Origin: an uncultured Pseudomonadota bacterium
GTDB lineage: Bacteria > Myxococcota > UBA796
Length of the DNA: 10,125 nt
Direction of reading: 5' to 3'
Assembly: GCA_913040875.1 (NCBI GenBank)
Contig: CAJWHX010000090.1
Location: 1 to 10,125, forward strand
Below are positions 1-8,097 of this stretch, piece by piece. The translations under genes and the position numbers were made by a program. The notes under the pieces are model-generated. The model saw only the letters and a list, made by a program, of their open reading frames with translations. It had not been told where the DNA came from and ran no database searches. Every line of letters starts with the position of its first letter. The stretch's first letter is position 1.

Positions 1-2
1 TT

Positions 3-470
3 GATGATAATAAAAACATTTATATTGTTGATCAAGATAATCATTCTGTTAAAAAATATGCTGCAGGTTCTACAACTGGAGTTGTAGTTGCAGGTGGTAA
101 TGGGAGTGGCAACAATTCTAATCAGCTGAATTATCCTGCTGGGGTGTATGTTGATTCCGCTGGAAATGTATATGTAGCAGACAGGAATAATCATAGGGTT
201 CAAAAATGGGAACCAACAACAGAGGCAATACCGGCAATAGATGACCGAACACCCAGACACCGCCTCTCCAGTCAATCTGCCATGATGCATCTGCTTCTCT
301 CTGAAGTCGATTCCATACAGCGGCAATACCCAAGGTCCCCAGGAATGCCACCACTGCATACAACGTGGGTGTCAGCATCTCCTGTAGCAACGATGAAGCG
401 GCAGACTGAAAAAATCCCCACCAGCTATCCGAGTGACCGAATCGTGCAGAGAATGTCCCCCAAGTTGTAG
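3..470 (+). CDS. NHL-repeat protein fragment, both ends missing (native part only to about base 208)
   Basis: Reading from base 3, the frame gives about one and a half NHL repeats: a partial blade with IYIVDQDNHSVKKY, a GGNGSG-type spacer, then a full blade with GVYVDSAGNVYVADRNNHRVQKW. The pattern D-x-x-G-N-x-Y-V-A-D-x-x-N-H-R-V is the NHL beta-propeller signature, common in secreted or surface proteins that bind proteins or sugars. The gene enters from outside the window. Only the first 68 or so codons look native. From about base 208 to the TAG at 468-470 the frame is simply the antisense of the glycosyltransferase on the other strand, and its translation loses all repeat character. The codons are very AT-rich (11 of the first 60 bases are G or C), unlike everything to the right. 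The propeller identity is firm; the protein's role is unknown. Confidence 0.75.
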   Translation, partial: DDNKNIYIVDQDNHSVKKYAAGSTTGVVVAGGNGSGNNSNQLNYPAGVYVDSAGNVYVADRNNHRVQKWEPTTEAIPAIDDRTPRHRLSSQSAMMHLLLSEVDSIQRQYPRSPGMPPLHTTWVSASPVATMKRQTEKIPTSYPSDRIVQRMSPKL

Positions 471-1335
471 GAGCGTTCAGTTGATCGGACAACGAGTCTT
501 GTGAAAACATGATCCGTAAATCATCAATAAAGATGCGCCACTTCTCACCGTTCGTCCACTGCTCTCTAAAATGCACTCCATACCAAGCAAGTGGCGCAAG
601 CAGTCCCAATCCGTACCACCACACTCTCTGCAAGACTTGTCTTGCCCAAGTTGTTCCATCTCGTACTGTCAGTATCGACATCAACAAGACAGACACGGGC
701 AACAACAGAATCCCCTGTTCTTTGGCACACAAGGTCCAACCTGCCAGGAGTCCCATTGTGAATAGGGCTCCGCCCTTAAGCCACCGTCGGTCGTCTTTCT
801 GAAATACGTCGATGGTGTACCATCCCAAAAACAGATGAAGAACAAAGAAGGCATTGACCAACATTTCCGCGTTGAGCCAAAGCATCAACTTGGAAAAAGA
901 GGCTGAACTCAACATCAACCAACATGACAGACCTGTCACTACGACAGACGTTCGGCGAAGAAGTCCAACAAACATAGTGGCGACCGCCGTCGACAAAGCC
1001 AATCGTGCAACCAGCTGCAAGGCTTGAACTTCTGTATATCCAAAGGAGAGTAACCAAGCACCCATCCATAAACTGAGCGGTGGTCTATCTCCCTCCATCT
1101 GACCACTGACAATTCCGCCGTACCAGTAATTGATCAATCCATCCACCCACAAAACAGCATCCATAAAGCAAAAGGACGCTTCTGTGATGGGGGTTAATTG
1201 CTCAATCCAAATGATCATTCCAGTGATCGCGCCAAACCATAGCAACAGACTTGCCCAGATCGGTATCGAAATGGGTTCAAACAGCCAACGATACAGGGTC
1301 CGCATCCTCTGCATCTTCTGTATCATCTGCATCAC
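118..1335 (-). CDS. GT39/PMT-like integral membrane glycosyltransferase, 3' truncated
   Basis: A polytopic membrane protein. Hydrophobic helices lie near residues 23-45, 105-126, 131-150, 156-174, 188-223 (two), 238-254, 325-340 and 360-376. After the first helix comes a loop with acidic residues and the motif GDRPPLSLW (82-90), and later an A-E-M-L helix start (156-159). This order resembles the PMT_2/ArnT-like GT-C glycosyltransferases, which transfer a sugar from a polyprenyl-phosphate donor on the outer face of the cytoplasmic membrane. About 376 residues are native. The last 29 are antisense of the NHL fragment, so the soluble or membrane C-terminal part usual in this family is missing. 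The start is GTG 1335 or ATG 1332, directly after the stop of the upstream lipoprotein gene, with no clear Shine-Dalgarno sequence, suggesting translational coupling. The family call is moderate because the similarity is in pattern, not in a catalytic signature. Confidence 0.7.
   Translation of the reverse strand: MMQMIQKMQRMRTLYRWLFEPISIPIWASLLLWFGAITGMIIWIEQLTPITEASFCFMDAVLWVDGLINYWYGGIVSGQMEGDRPPLSLWMGAWLLSFGYTEVQALQLVARLALSTAVATMFVGLLRRTSVVVTGLSCWLMLSSASFSKLMLWLNAEMLVNAFFVLHLFLGWYTIDVFQKDDRRWLKGGALFTMGLLAGWTLCAKEQGILLLPVSVLLMSILTVRDGTTWARQVLQRVWWYGLGLLAPLAWYGVHFREQWTNGEKWRIFIDDLRIMFSQDSLSDQLNAPTTWGTFSARFGHSDSWWGFFQSAASSLLQEMLTPTLYAVVAFLGTLGIAAVWNRLQREADASWQIDWRGGVWVFGHLLPVLPLLLVPIFEPYDYSCLLHIHFQRNQHTPQQDNSAD
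200..218. other. Breakpoint joining two truncated genes tail to tail
   Basis: On the plus strand the NHL repeat is native through V-Q-K-W (TGG at 207-209). On the minus strand the membrane protein is native through L-L-L-V-P (208-222). Both genes therefore lose their sense in the same 10-15 bases, with no intergenic spacer. Base composition changes sharply here, from AT-rich on the left to balanced on the right. This indicates an illegitimate recombination or, perhaps more likely in a metagenomic contig, an assembly join. Confidence 0.7.
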
Positions 1336-2124
1336 TTACTGCGTGGGATTGGCATCAAGATACTCTTCAAACTGTCGAAGGATACCGCCCAGTACGTCCG
1401 TGGCAACCATGAAAGCACCCTCTTCTGGAATCGGCATGTCCCCCAGTGCAATATCTCCCCAAATGTGTTCAATCTGCTTGGCATAGACTGTATCGTCATC
1501 GTCTACCCAAGGAATGGTCACTGCAAAAGAGTATCCATGATTCAAATGAATCCAGTCGACACTGACTTCAGGTGTATCGGTCAGCCAACGTTGCTGAATA
1601 AATACGGGTCCCCACTCTGACTCCACCCATCGAATGTGGGTGTGAAAGTAAATGGTGGCATCTATACCGAGGGGTAAAAATCGCTGCAAGGTTGCTTCAT
1701 ACTCAAGATCTTCACAGTCTCCATCTACAAAGCATTCTGGATCACCTATATACGTACGCTCATTGATGGCGTCTGGATTGGTAAAGACATCCCGTGGATG
1801 AACCAAAAAGTTGGTGTGGGCCAAATCTTCAACGGTGTACGGAAAGTCACGCGAGCGAACGATTCCCAACAGCTCTGGCTGTTCTACCAATCCGGGCTCC
1901 AAAGTAGCTACTGCCTCAGTTGTTAAGGTCTGCAATCGTTGACCTCGACCAAGATTCTTAGCAACATCATCATCTAAAAGAGTAAAAATCTGCTCTACCC
2001 CGTCTTCTAAATACGCTGGATCATCGTGATAATGTTCAATCATATAGGAAATCAAAGCGTCGTAATCTTCAGGGGCTTCCGCACGACAACCAATCAATAG
2101 GTTTATTCCCAATAGCCAAATCAC
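1336..2124 (-). CDS. Predicted lipoprotein of unknown function
   Basis: The protein starts with a very short signal peptide ending in a lipobox, LLIGC, so it is probably lipid-anchored in the cell envelope. I do not recognise the mature domain. It is acidic and rich in Trp, His and Asp, with a helical N-terminal half (about residues 15-95), a C-F-V-D-G-D-C segment near 130 that could form a disulfide, and beta-like stretches such as ATIYFHTHIRWVES and HGYSFAVTIPW. An open frame reaches GTG 2130, but GGAG at 2130-2133 (minus strand) lies 5 bases before GTG 2124, which makes 2124 the better start (262 residues, signal MIWLLGINLLIGC). The next gene begins directly after the stop codon, so the two are very likely one operon. 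The gene is divergent from the ABC operon across a short intergenic region with a dyad. Confidence 0.75.
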   Translation of the reverse strand: MIWLLGINLLIGCRAEAPEDYDALISYMIEHYHDDPAYLEDGVEQIFTLLDDDVAKNLGRGQRLQTLTTEAVATLEPGLVEQPELLGIVRSRDFPYTVEDLAHTNFLVHPRDVFTNPDAINERTYIGDPECFVDGDCEDLEYEATLQRFLPLGIDATIYFHTHIRWVESEWGPVFIQQRWLTDTPEVSVDWIHLNHGYSFAVTIPWVDDDDTVYAKQIEHIWGDIALGDMPIPEEGAFMVATDVLGGILRQFEEYLDANPTQ

Positions 2125-2136
2125 ATGCACTCCAAA

Positions 2137-2152
2137 TAGTCTACTCAGACTA
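2137..2152. promoter_or_regulatory. Inverted repeat in the leader of the lipoprotein gene, candidate operator
   Basis: TAGTCT-ACTC-AGACTA is a perfect dyad with 6-base arms, just upstream of the lipoprotein start. A further AGTCTA half-site occurs at 2220-2225, nearer the divergent ABC operon. I could not pick out convincing -35/-10 boxes in 2131-2258. A binding site is a guess from symmetry and position. Confidence 0.35.
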
Positions 2153-2258
2153 ATGTATCACAGAGTTCGCTTCAACCCCTCAGATAAACAAGGTTTCACG
2201 TGGCGTTCACAGAGACAAGAGTCTAGGCACAACGGTACGGAAAACGTTAGAGTGCTTC

Positions 2259-3089
2259 ATGCTACAGATTGATCAACTGCACTTCTCGATCCACTCCACC
2301 CCGATCCTGCAAACCCTCTCGTTCAGCTTGAACGCAGGAGAGATTGTGGGCTTCGTCGGCAACAATGGTGCAGGAAAGACCACCACGCTAGAAATCCTCA
2401 GCCAATGTATCGTTCCGACCTCTGGAAGCATCACATGGAATGGCAAGGATGTCTGGACTGCGGATGATTACCGTCGTTCTATGGGATATGTACCGGACCG
2501 GCTGCCACTCTATCCCAATGCTACAGTACGTGAGAACCTTCTCTACACAGCGAAACTCAGACAACTACAAAACCCACAACTTCGAGTGGATGAATTGATC
2601 GAAGAGTTCCAACTCTCCAGTGTGTCCCGATCGCCCATTCGAACATTATCAAAAGGATGGAGACAATGGACCGGCATCGCACAAGCGTGGTGTCACACAC
2701 CCAAACTGTTACTGCTCGATGAGCCAACGTCTGGCCTTGATCCAAGTGGACGTCAACGCTTCGACTCTTGGCTTCGAACAATTCGCTCTGAGGGCACCAC
2801 CGTATTCTTCTCTTCACACATTTTGAGTGAAGTTGAAGCCGTCAGCGATAGAGTTTTGTGGATTGAAGATGGACGACTGATTGAAGGAAATGACGTAATG
2901 TGGACCATACAATGTGTCGTCGAACTTCCTGACTCCTCTATCAACGAAACACTTCAAAATATCGATGGAGTGACCGATATTCAAATTGATGGGACCTGCA
3001 TATCGCTCTCTTGTCACCCCAACATTCGTCCGAAAGTGGCTCAATCTCTGGTAGAGTTTGGACTGCTTGAAATGCGGAGAATACGATGA
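2259..3089 (+). CDS. ABC transporter ATP-binding protein, GldA-like
   Basis: A complete 276-residue ABC ATPase. Visible motifs are Walker A GNNGAGKTT (34-42), a Q-loop region reading MGYVPDRLPLYPNATVREN (75-93), the signature LSKGW (130-134), Walker B LLLLDEP (150-156), the D-loop SGLDP (158-162) and the H-loop His187 in SSHILSE. The usual Q-loop glutamine is replaced by Pro-Asp, as in the GYLPE-type Q-loops of GldA and related ABC-2 ATPases. The signature starts LSKG rather than LSGG, also typical of this group. It should power the membrane partner encoded by the next gene, which overlaps it by ATGA. The substrate cannot be read from sequence: relatives serve gliding motility, export of polymers or antibiotics, and envelope processes. 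The ATG start has only a weak ribosome-binding site. The gene is the first of the operon and is divergent from the lipoprotein gene. Confidence 0.93.
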   Translation: MLQIDQLHFSIHSTPILQTLSFSLNAGEIVGFVGNNGAGKTTTLEILSQCIVPTSGSITWNGKDVWTADDYRRSMGYVPDRLPLYPNATVRENLLYTAKLRQLQNPQLRVDELIEEFQLSSVSRSPIRTLSKGWRQWTGIAQAWCHTPKLLLLDEPTSGLDPSGRQRFDSWLRTIRSEGTTVFFSSHILSEVEAVSDRVLWIEDGRLIEGNDVMWTIQCVVELPDSSINETLQNIDGVTDIQIDGTCISLSCHPNIRPKVAQSLVEFGLLEMRRIR

Positions 3090-5107
3090 GTCTTCGATTG
3101 ATTCAAACCATTGGTAGGTGGACCTTCGCGGAGTTCTTTCGTTCTTGGATTGGATGGATCAGTCTAATGGGTTTCGCACTATTGAATGGACTGACCCTCT
3201 CGATGATGCTTTGGGAAACTAGCAATCCCTTACTCGCGGGACAAGGTGTAGAGCTCCACCGTGTGTTGCTGCCCAAGTACTTCTCGACCATGAACCTACT
3301 CTTGCTCATGATCATTCCAGCACTCACCATGAACAGCATCAGTGGTGAGCAAGTCTCGCATCGCTTGAGACTCTACCAAACGGCACCCCTTTCCAGTGCA
3401 ACCGTTGTCTTGGGTAAGGCACTCGGTATTGCCTATTTTCTTGGCGTTCTGTTGCTATCCAGCTTTCCTTTAATCGGGATGCTGAACTGGCATGCTGACC
3501 TCGAATGGACGCGTTGGATACTGGGATATGTAGGAACAGGACTGGCTGGGTCTCTCTTCATCACTCTAGGCATTTGGTCCAGTGCGCACTCTCGAAAGCC
3601 CCTCACCTCATGGTTTTTAGCCACCAGTACTGTCTTATGTTTATGGTTTGTGGGCGCAGCGCAAGGATTTCCGATTCTAGAAGCCCTCTCTCCATTGCCA
3701 AAGGTTCAAGAGTATCTGGATGGATGGGTCGGATTGCTGGATACCTTTTACTTCTTCTCGTTGGGTGCATTCTTTCTCTACCATGCTCAAGATGGTCTTT
3801 CCGCCAAACGCCATCTCAGTGGACGGTCATGGGATGTACGTCTGACACCGACTCTCTGGCTGGTGGTTCTTCTCATGGGCAACATTCTGGTGAGCCGATA
3901 CGACAGATACTGGGACCACAATGACACGCGCCCATTTCTCTCAGAAGAAAGTCTCTATCTATTGTGGAACGAAGGTAACCTGCTTGAACTGGTGATCGAT
4001 CTGGAAGAGTCTGATTTTCGATACCGACAAATCACCAACCATCTTCGAACAATCGAACTCTCAGGACTGGAAACCCCTGTCACTTGGTTGAGTGCAAGCG
4101 ATAGACCACCCAGCAAAGAGCGCGGCGTCACACTCATTTTGAAAAATGAAGGACAAGAAGATCGCACGCTCCTGCTCACCTCTCTGTATCCTGAAGATTT
4201 TTACGCTGGACTGAAGCAATTGCTCGATCCTCGAAAAAAATATCTATGCTTCACCCAAAATGGTGGGGAACCCAGTCTATTTGATGGGACCTCTCCGAAT
4301 GGATTTGGCTTGTTGACTGAAGAGTTGCTGCGACTGAATTATGCAATCCACATCATCGATCCAAGGAAGAAGATTGACCAGCCCTGTGACCTCATTGTGG
4401 TCGCAGGAAGACAGACGCCCATCAACGATGAGTGGTTGGATACGCATCTAGAAGCCCGTTCTGCCATCCTACTACTCGATCCAGCGACAGTGGGTATCTC
4501 TGAATCATGGCTCAATCAGTCTGGCGTACAGACCAAAGATGACTTTATCATTGAGGTGAACCCCAACTTTCAAGTCTACGGCAATCCAACCACCCTGCTG
4601 CTCTCTCAGTATGCCCTCAGACAGCACCCGACTCTAGCGCTTGCAAACCAAAGTCTTCTCCTCAGTGAGGTGCGTTCGGTATCGATGATTGAAGACAACA
4701 CGCAAACTCTTACAGTAGAGTTGCTTCACGCCTCCCCACAGTCTTGGGCGGAGACAAATTACTCCTCCGACACTCCCAGTCCAGACGATGCAGACATTGT
4801 CGGGAATGTCCCAATCTTAGTTGAGGTCAGTTCACTTCAATCAGGTACACCAACGCCGAAGATGATGGTGATGGGAACATCGAGCCTCATTCAAAATTCC
4901 TGGGTGGAACAAAACCCACACAACGCACGAGTCTTCATCCAAATGCTTCAAAATCTATTGCGAGACACACGACCGATTCCAGATACCCCTAGGGATACCA
5001 AGATTCAAATGACGACCGCTGAAGTTCGTAACAGTGCTTTTTTCTCGATACTATTGGTACCTGGATTGATTGGGATACTCGGTGTGTGGAGACGCACCGA
5101 TGGCTAA
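3086..5107 (+). CDS. ABC-2 permease fused to GldG-like auxiliary domain
   Basis: A 673-residue membrane protein that starts inside the ATGA overlap with the ATPase gene, so the two are translationally coupled. Residues 1-270 form an ABC-2 type permease with helices near 21-43, 66-85, 106-130, 143-163, 175-192, 218-233 and 254-270. The SGEQVSHRLRLYQTAPLSS segment (86-104) matches the coupling region of GldF-like permeases. Residues 275-640 are a soluble extracytoplasmic domain like GldG/ABC_transp_aux: the stretch LTEELLRLNYAIHIID (410-425), DLIVVAGRQTPINDEWLD (435-452) and ILLLDPATVG (461-470) follows the usual family order. A final helix (651-667) is followed by WRRTDG. In gliding Bacteroidota GldF and GldG are separate; here they are one chain. 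The system exports or mechanically works on an unknown envelope substrate, together with the upstream ATPase. Confidence 0.88.
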   Translation: MSLRLIQTIGRWTFAEFFRSWIGWISLMGFALLNGLTLSMMLWETSNPLLAGQGVELHRVLLPKYFSTMNLLLLMIIPALTMNSISGEQVSHRLRLYQTAPLSSATVVLGKALGIAYFLGVLLLSSFPLIGMLNWHADLEWTRWILGYVGTGLAGSLFITLGIWSSAHSRKPLTSWFLATSTVLCLWFVGAAQGFPILEALSPLPKVQEYLDGWVGLLDTFYFFSLGAFFLYHAQDGLSAKRHLSGRSWDVRLTPTLWLVVLLMGNILVSRYDRYWDHNDTRPFLSEESLYLLWNEGNLLELVIDLEESDFRYRQITNHLRTIELSGLETPVTWLSASDRPPSKERGVTLILKNEGQEDRTLLLTSLYPEDFYAGLKQLLDPRKKYLCFTQNGGEPSLFDGTSPNGFGLLTEELLRLNYAIHIIDPRKKIDQPCDLIVVAGRQTPINDEWLDTHLEARSAILLLDPATVGISESWLNQSGVQTKDDFIIEVNPNFQVYGNPTTLLLSQYALRQHPTLALANQSLLLSEVRSVSMIEDNTQTLTVELLHASPQSWAETNYSSDTPSPDDADIVGNVPILVEVSSLQSGTPTPKMMVMGTSSLIQNSWVEQNPHNARVFIQMLQNLLRDTRPIPDTPRDTKIQMTTAEVRNSAFFSILLVPGLIGILGVWRRTDG

Positions 5108-5174
5108 AATGTCACAACTGCCTTGTCCAATAGATTCTTCGTTTGTGTGAACGATTCCAGATTCTTTACCCTAT

Positions 5175-7856
5175 TTACAGACTGGACTTCAATCTGTTCC
5201 AACGGTCCTCGGCTTTGGAAGACAAACCAATATTATCGATAATCCAGTCCATCGTGCCCTGTTCAAGTTCACCGTACCTTCGTTGTTTGAACATATCTAT
5301 CACTACCTGAACGTGCTCTTCTGAGAGTACTCTCGCTGACAATAGGCTGATGTTTCCGGACTTGATCGCATCACGAACCTCGCGAAGCGTCAATCCAACA
5401 ACGCCTAGGACATAGTTTATCACGTCATATTGATACTGGGTTTTACCAATACGGGTTGTTCGATCTGACAACTCAGGTGTGGGAATTTCTTTTGCAGAAG
5501 GAGGTGCTTCCGACAGGGGTATCTCCGGCGAATCTGAAGTTTCATCAACAGTGTAGATGGAGTTGTAAACAGAATGGGCTTTCCAAGTTCCGTGTGCCTT
5601 CAAATCAGGAATCCAACTTTTGACATGTTCCCCAATCACACAACTCAACTTCGGCAACTGCTGGAGAGAGTCTGGACACGTCTCGATTGGATTGTTGAAG
5701 ACACTCACATACTCAAGATGTGTGCAATTAGACAACTCTTCTGGCAAAGTCTGTAAATCATTGCTGGTTACAAACAGCCGTTTCAAGTTTCGCAATTTAC
5801 CAACACCAGATGGCAATCGTCCCAATCTTTGACCATTCAACACCAGTTCTTCGATCTGTTCCAACTCCCAGATTGCATCCACTTGCTCGCTTGTCAGTTG
5901 CACGCGGACCAACAATTTTCGTAAAGAAGGAAGCGTTTTCAAGTCGGAGATCGGAACATGGGTACTGTTGTATCGATAGACCGGATAATCCACCAACTGT
6001 GATTTATTGTAAGGACCCGTGGCAATCAACCTTTTAAGATTGAGTTCAGGTGAGTACATGTAATCATCTACGGAAGACTTCTGTTTTTGAATATACCTTG
6101 CATATTCAGCACCGGTTCCATTTGAATCATTGTATCGGTGTAGCCACCATCGATGACCATCATGAATGCAGGTATAGGTACTGAGATTCAGAACGTGTAT
6201 ACCTTCATCAAGCAGTGTATCCAGCCACGGTAGACTCTGACCGTTCGCCTGTAACGCATTGAACTCTCGTACCACCTTTTGATTAATTTTGGCACGGCCC
6301 TGTAAGGCATCTCTTTGATGGGCCATATAACGAAGGTACAACAACTCTAAATCATCAATACTTCGCACTGAATGCATAAACTTTAACTGGTATATCGTCT
6401 GTTCGCGTGAATCGACACTGGTTTCATCATGTACTGCACCTTCTGGAATGACATCGTCCACCCGTGTAAACTCAAACGGTACAAATTGCTCCAGTTCGAA
6501 CTCTTCGACAGACTGCATGTATGGGAGGAGTGCACCCATCTCATAGCAACCATTGATACACAATCCTTCTACTCCCTCAAGGACGGACGGTCGATTTTCC
6601 AATGCCTCTCGTTCAAACTTTGCTTCTTTCAGGCGCTCGTCCAACGTTCCTTCGCCTTGAAAACCAAGCGTTGCATACTCTGTACGCACAATTCGAATCG
6701 AGTGCTTTACGTCCCAAATATTATCGTCAATGTATTCTCCAATAAACATCTCCAATCTTGGACATCGAGTCAATAACGAGGCATCAAAAATTCCACCAGC
6801 ACCCTCCTCACACTTAATGTACCGTAGATTTGGAAATCTTAGATCCAACTCAAAGAACTCATCACAGTCGTCTCCAGTGATGAATTCAATACCCGTTAAC
6901 CGTTCCCGAATCGTCGCCGATGTATCCTTAGCATCTAAATGAAAAGCGATTTTCAATGAACTACCCCAACGTTCCTTTTGATATTGCTCAAGATAATTCC
7001 ATTGTGTCTTACGGTTAAAGAAATACTCTAGATCACCCTGAACGATATCTCCTCGTTTAAGGTCACTCCCACCATCGTCGATCCCAAAATCATCAACGAC
7101 CGTACTGATGGTACCATTCGACTCATATTGACGAACCAATTCTCCATAGGACTCAAACCGATCGTCACCACGCTTGTTGTTTCGATACAGAATCTGTGAC
7201 TTTGCCAGTGAACTCTTTCCTTTACCGTTTGTAGAGACCAACGTTCCCCATGTCGAGATCTCTATCCCTTCAAAACGCCAAGCGTTCCCAAATACAAACA
7301 AGTGCTCCAATCCATTCTCTACCAACTGATCCAAGACCTGCAAATCCTCGTCCGTTGGTTTATCTTTGAAGTGTAAGTGCAGCCGTTTAATCTCAGAACC
7401 ATCGACCACCTCTTTTACCATGCTCATGTCAAATGGGTGATATACGTCGAGTGCTTTGCAACCTCCCAAAAATGATGCTGATGAAAAGAGATTCTGCACC
7501 GTGACATATTTGGACAAACGTGATTTTCTGTTTGGGTAGTATCGAAAGTACAGGTCTGTCAGTGGCACAATAACGTCTTCATCACCCCAATTTGCTGGCC
7601 GCCAACTTGAAACATTCCAGCCATCAATATCAGGAAAATAAGAGGGTACAGAACCACTCGCATCCTTTATCCGCCCAACGACACCAGCTTCAGGAGAAAA
7701 GCCATCGAACAAGGGCAATAGAACATCTTCCCCCGTCGTTTCACGCGTTGAGCCCGCAATCTCCACTAAACCGTCCAATAAAGACAATGCCATCTGCCGG
7801 TCTTCAGCATTTGAACGCATCAACGTCATTATTTTTTCTACTTTTTCAGCCCACAT
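5175..7856 (-). CDS. Large leucine-rich-repeat protein of unknown function
   Basis: A cytoplasmic-looking protein of about 893 residues with no signal peptide and no membrane helix. Positions below count from the longest frame (TTG 7868, 897 residues). A short helical N-terminus (EKVEKIMTLM...MALSLLDGLVE) is followed by a long divergent region with degenerate leucine-rich units, for example RFPNLRYIKCEEG and LLTRCPRLEMFIG around 340-385. Clear bacterial-type LRRs occupy 646-742: LEQIEELVLNGQRLGRLPSGVGK, LRNLKRLFVTSNDLQTLPEELSN and a third degenerate one ending LPKLS. Then come a Pro/Ser-rich linker (about 779-801) and a helical C-terminal domain (about 810-897). LRRs usually bind proteins, so a partner-binding role is likely, but no enzymatic domain is visible. 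ATG 7856, with GGGA six bases upstream, is a better start than TTG 7868. The promoter must lie in or across the foldback element. The gene is convergent with the ABC operon. Confidence 0.85.
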   Translation of the reverse strand: MWAEKVEKIMTLMRSNAEDRQMALSLLDGLVEIAGSTRETTGEDVLLPLFDGFSPEAGVVGRIKDASGSVPSYFPDIDGWNVSSWRPANWGDEDVIVPLTDLYFRYYPNRKSRLSKYVTVQNLFSSASFLGGCKALDVYHPFDMSMVKEVVDGSEIKRLHLHFKDKPTDEDLQVLDQLVENGLEHLFVFGNAWRFEGIEISTWGTLVSTNGKGKSSLAKSQILYRNNKRGDDRFESYGELVRQYESNGTISTVVDDFGIDDGGSDLKRGDIVQGDLEYFFNRKTQWNYLEQYQKERWGSSLKIAFHLDAKDTSATIRERLTGIEFITGDDCDEFFELDLRFPNLRYIKCEEGAGGIFDASLLTRCPRLEMFIGEYIDDNIWDVKHSIRIVRTEYATLGFQGEGTLDERLKEAKFEREALENRPSVLEGVEGLCINGCYEMGALLPYMQSVEEFELEQFVPFEFTRVDDVIPEGAVHDETSVDSREQTIYQLKFMHSVRSIDDLELLYLRYMAHQRDALQGRAKINQKVVREFNALQANGQSLPWLDTLLDEGIHVLNLSTYTCIHDGHRWWLHRYNDSNGTGAEYARYIQKQKSSVDDYMYSPELNLKRLIATGPYNKSQLVDYPVYRYNSTHVPISDLKTLPSLRKLLVRVQLTSEQVDAIWELEQIEELVLNGQRLGRLPSGVGKLRNLKRLFVTSNDLQTLPEELSNCTHLEYVSVFNNPIETCPDSLQQLPKLSCVIGEHVKSWIPDLKAHGTWKAHSVYNSIYTVDETSDSPEIPLSEAPPSAKEIPTPELSDRTTRIGKTQYQYDVINYVLGVVGLTLREVRDAIKSGNISLLSARVLSEEHVQVVIDMFKQRRYGELEQGTMDWIIDNIGLSSKAEDRWNRLKSSL

Positions 7857-8005
7857 CACATTTCCCAATTATCAAAAATATGGGGACAGCACAAATGTCG
7901 TCACCGTCGTGTGGTTCCCCAATACTCGTACCGTTTGGAGAATCGAGGGAATCGATTAAACTCAAGGCTTGGTGCAGAGTTTGATCGATTTCCGAAGATT
8001 CTCCA

Positions 8006-8029
8006 TATTGGCAATTGCTATTGTCAATA
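8006..8029. repeat. Small hairpin inside the foldback element
   Basis: TATTGGCAAT and ATTGTCAATA form 10-base arms around the loop TGCT, with one G-T mismatch that would be a wobble pair in RNA. It sits on the right arm and has no counterpart on the left arm, so it looks like a side branch of the larger foldback. Confidence 0.6.
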
Positions 8030-8052
8030 GGTGTAGTATTGAGGGTACCCAC

Positions 8053-8097
8053 GACGGTGACGCTCTCTCAATTGCAATTGAGAGAGCGGATACCGTC
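8053..8097. repeat. Perfect 28-bp palindrome with outer 6-bp arms
   Basis: Bases 8061-8074 (CGCTCTCTCAATTG) are followed directly, with no loop, by their exact reverse complement at 8075-8088. GACGGT (8053-8058) and ACCGTC (8092-8097) pair outside it across short bulges. GACGG at 8100-8104 could compete for the same CCGTC, giving an alternative small hairpin. No run of T follows on either strand, so an intrinsic terminator is unlikely. A cruciform, a dimeric protein-binding site or a structural branch of the foldback element fits better. Confidence 0.8.

Noticed and set aside
5131..5166. Possible terminator between the convergent ABC and LRR genes (TCGTT/AACGA hairpin at 5139-5154, AGATTCTT direct repeat)
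   Set aside because: The stem has only 5 pairs, there is no T-run on either strand, and the 8-base direct repeat can occur by chance. Nothing else is visible in 5108-5174.
7846..8052. Minus-strand 68-codon ORF (GTG 8052) overlapping the start of the LRR gene
   Set aside because: It lies almost entirely on the arms of the foldback element, which explain its sequence. It has no recognisable domain and no good ribosome-binding site. The overlap with the LRR start keeps a small coupled gene possible, but support is weak.
8061..8088. Palindrome as an intrinsic terminator
   Set aside because: It has no loop and no following T-run on either strand, and it sits between divergent starts where no gene ends.
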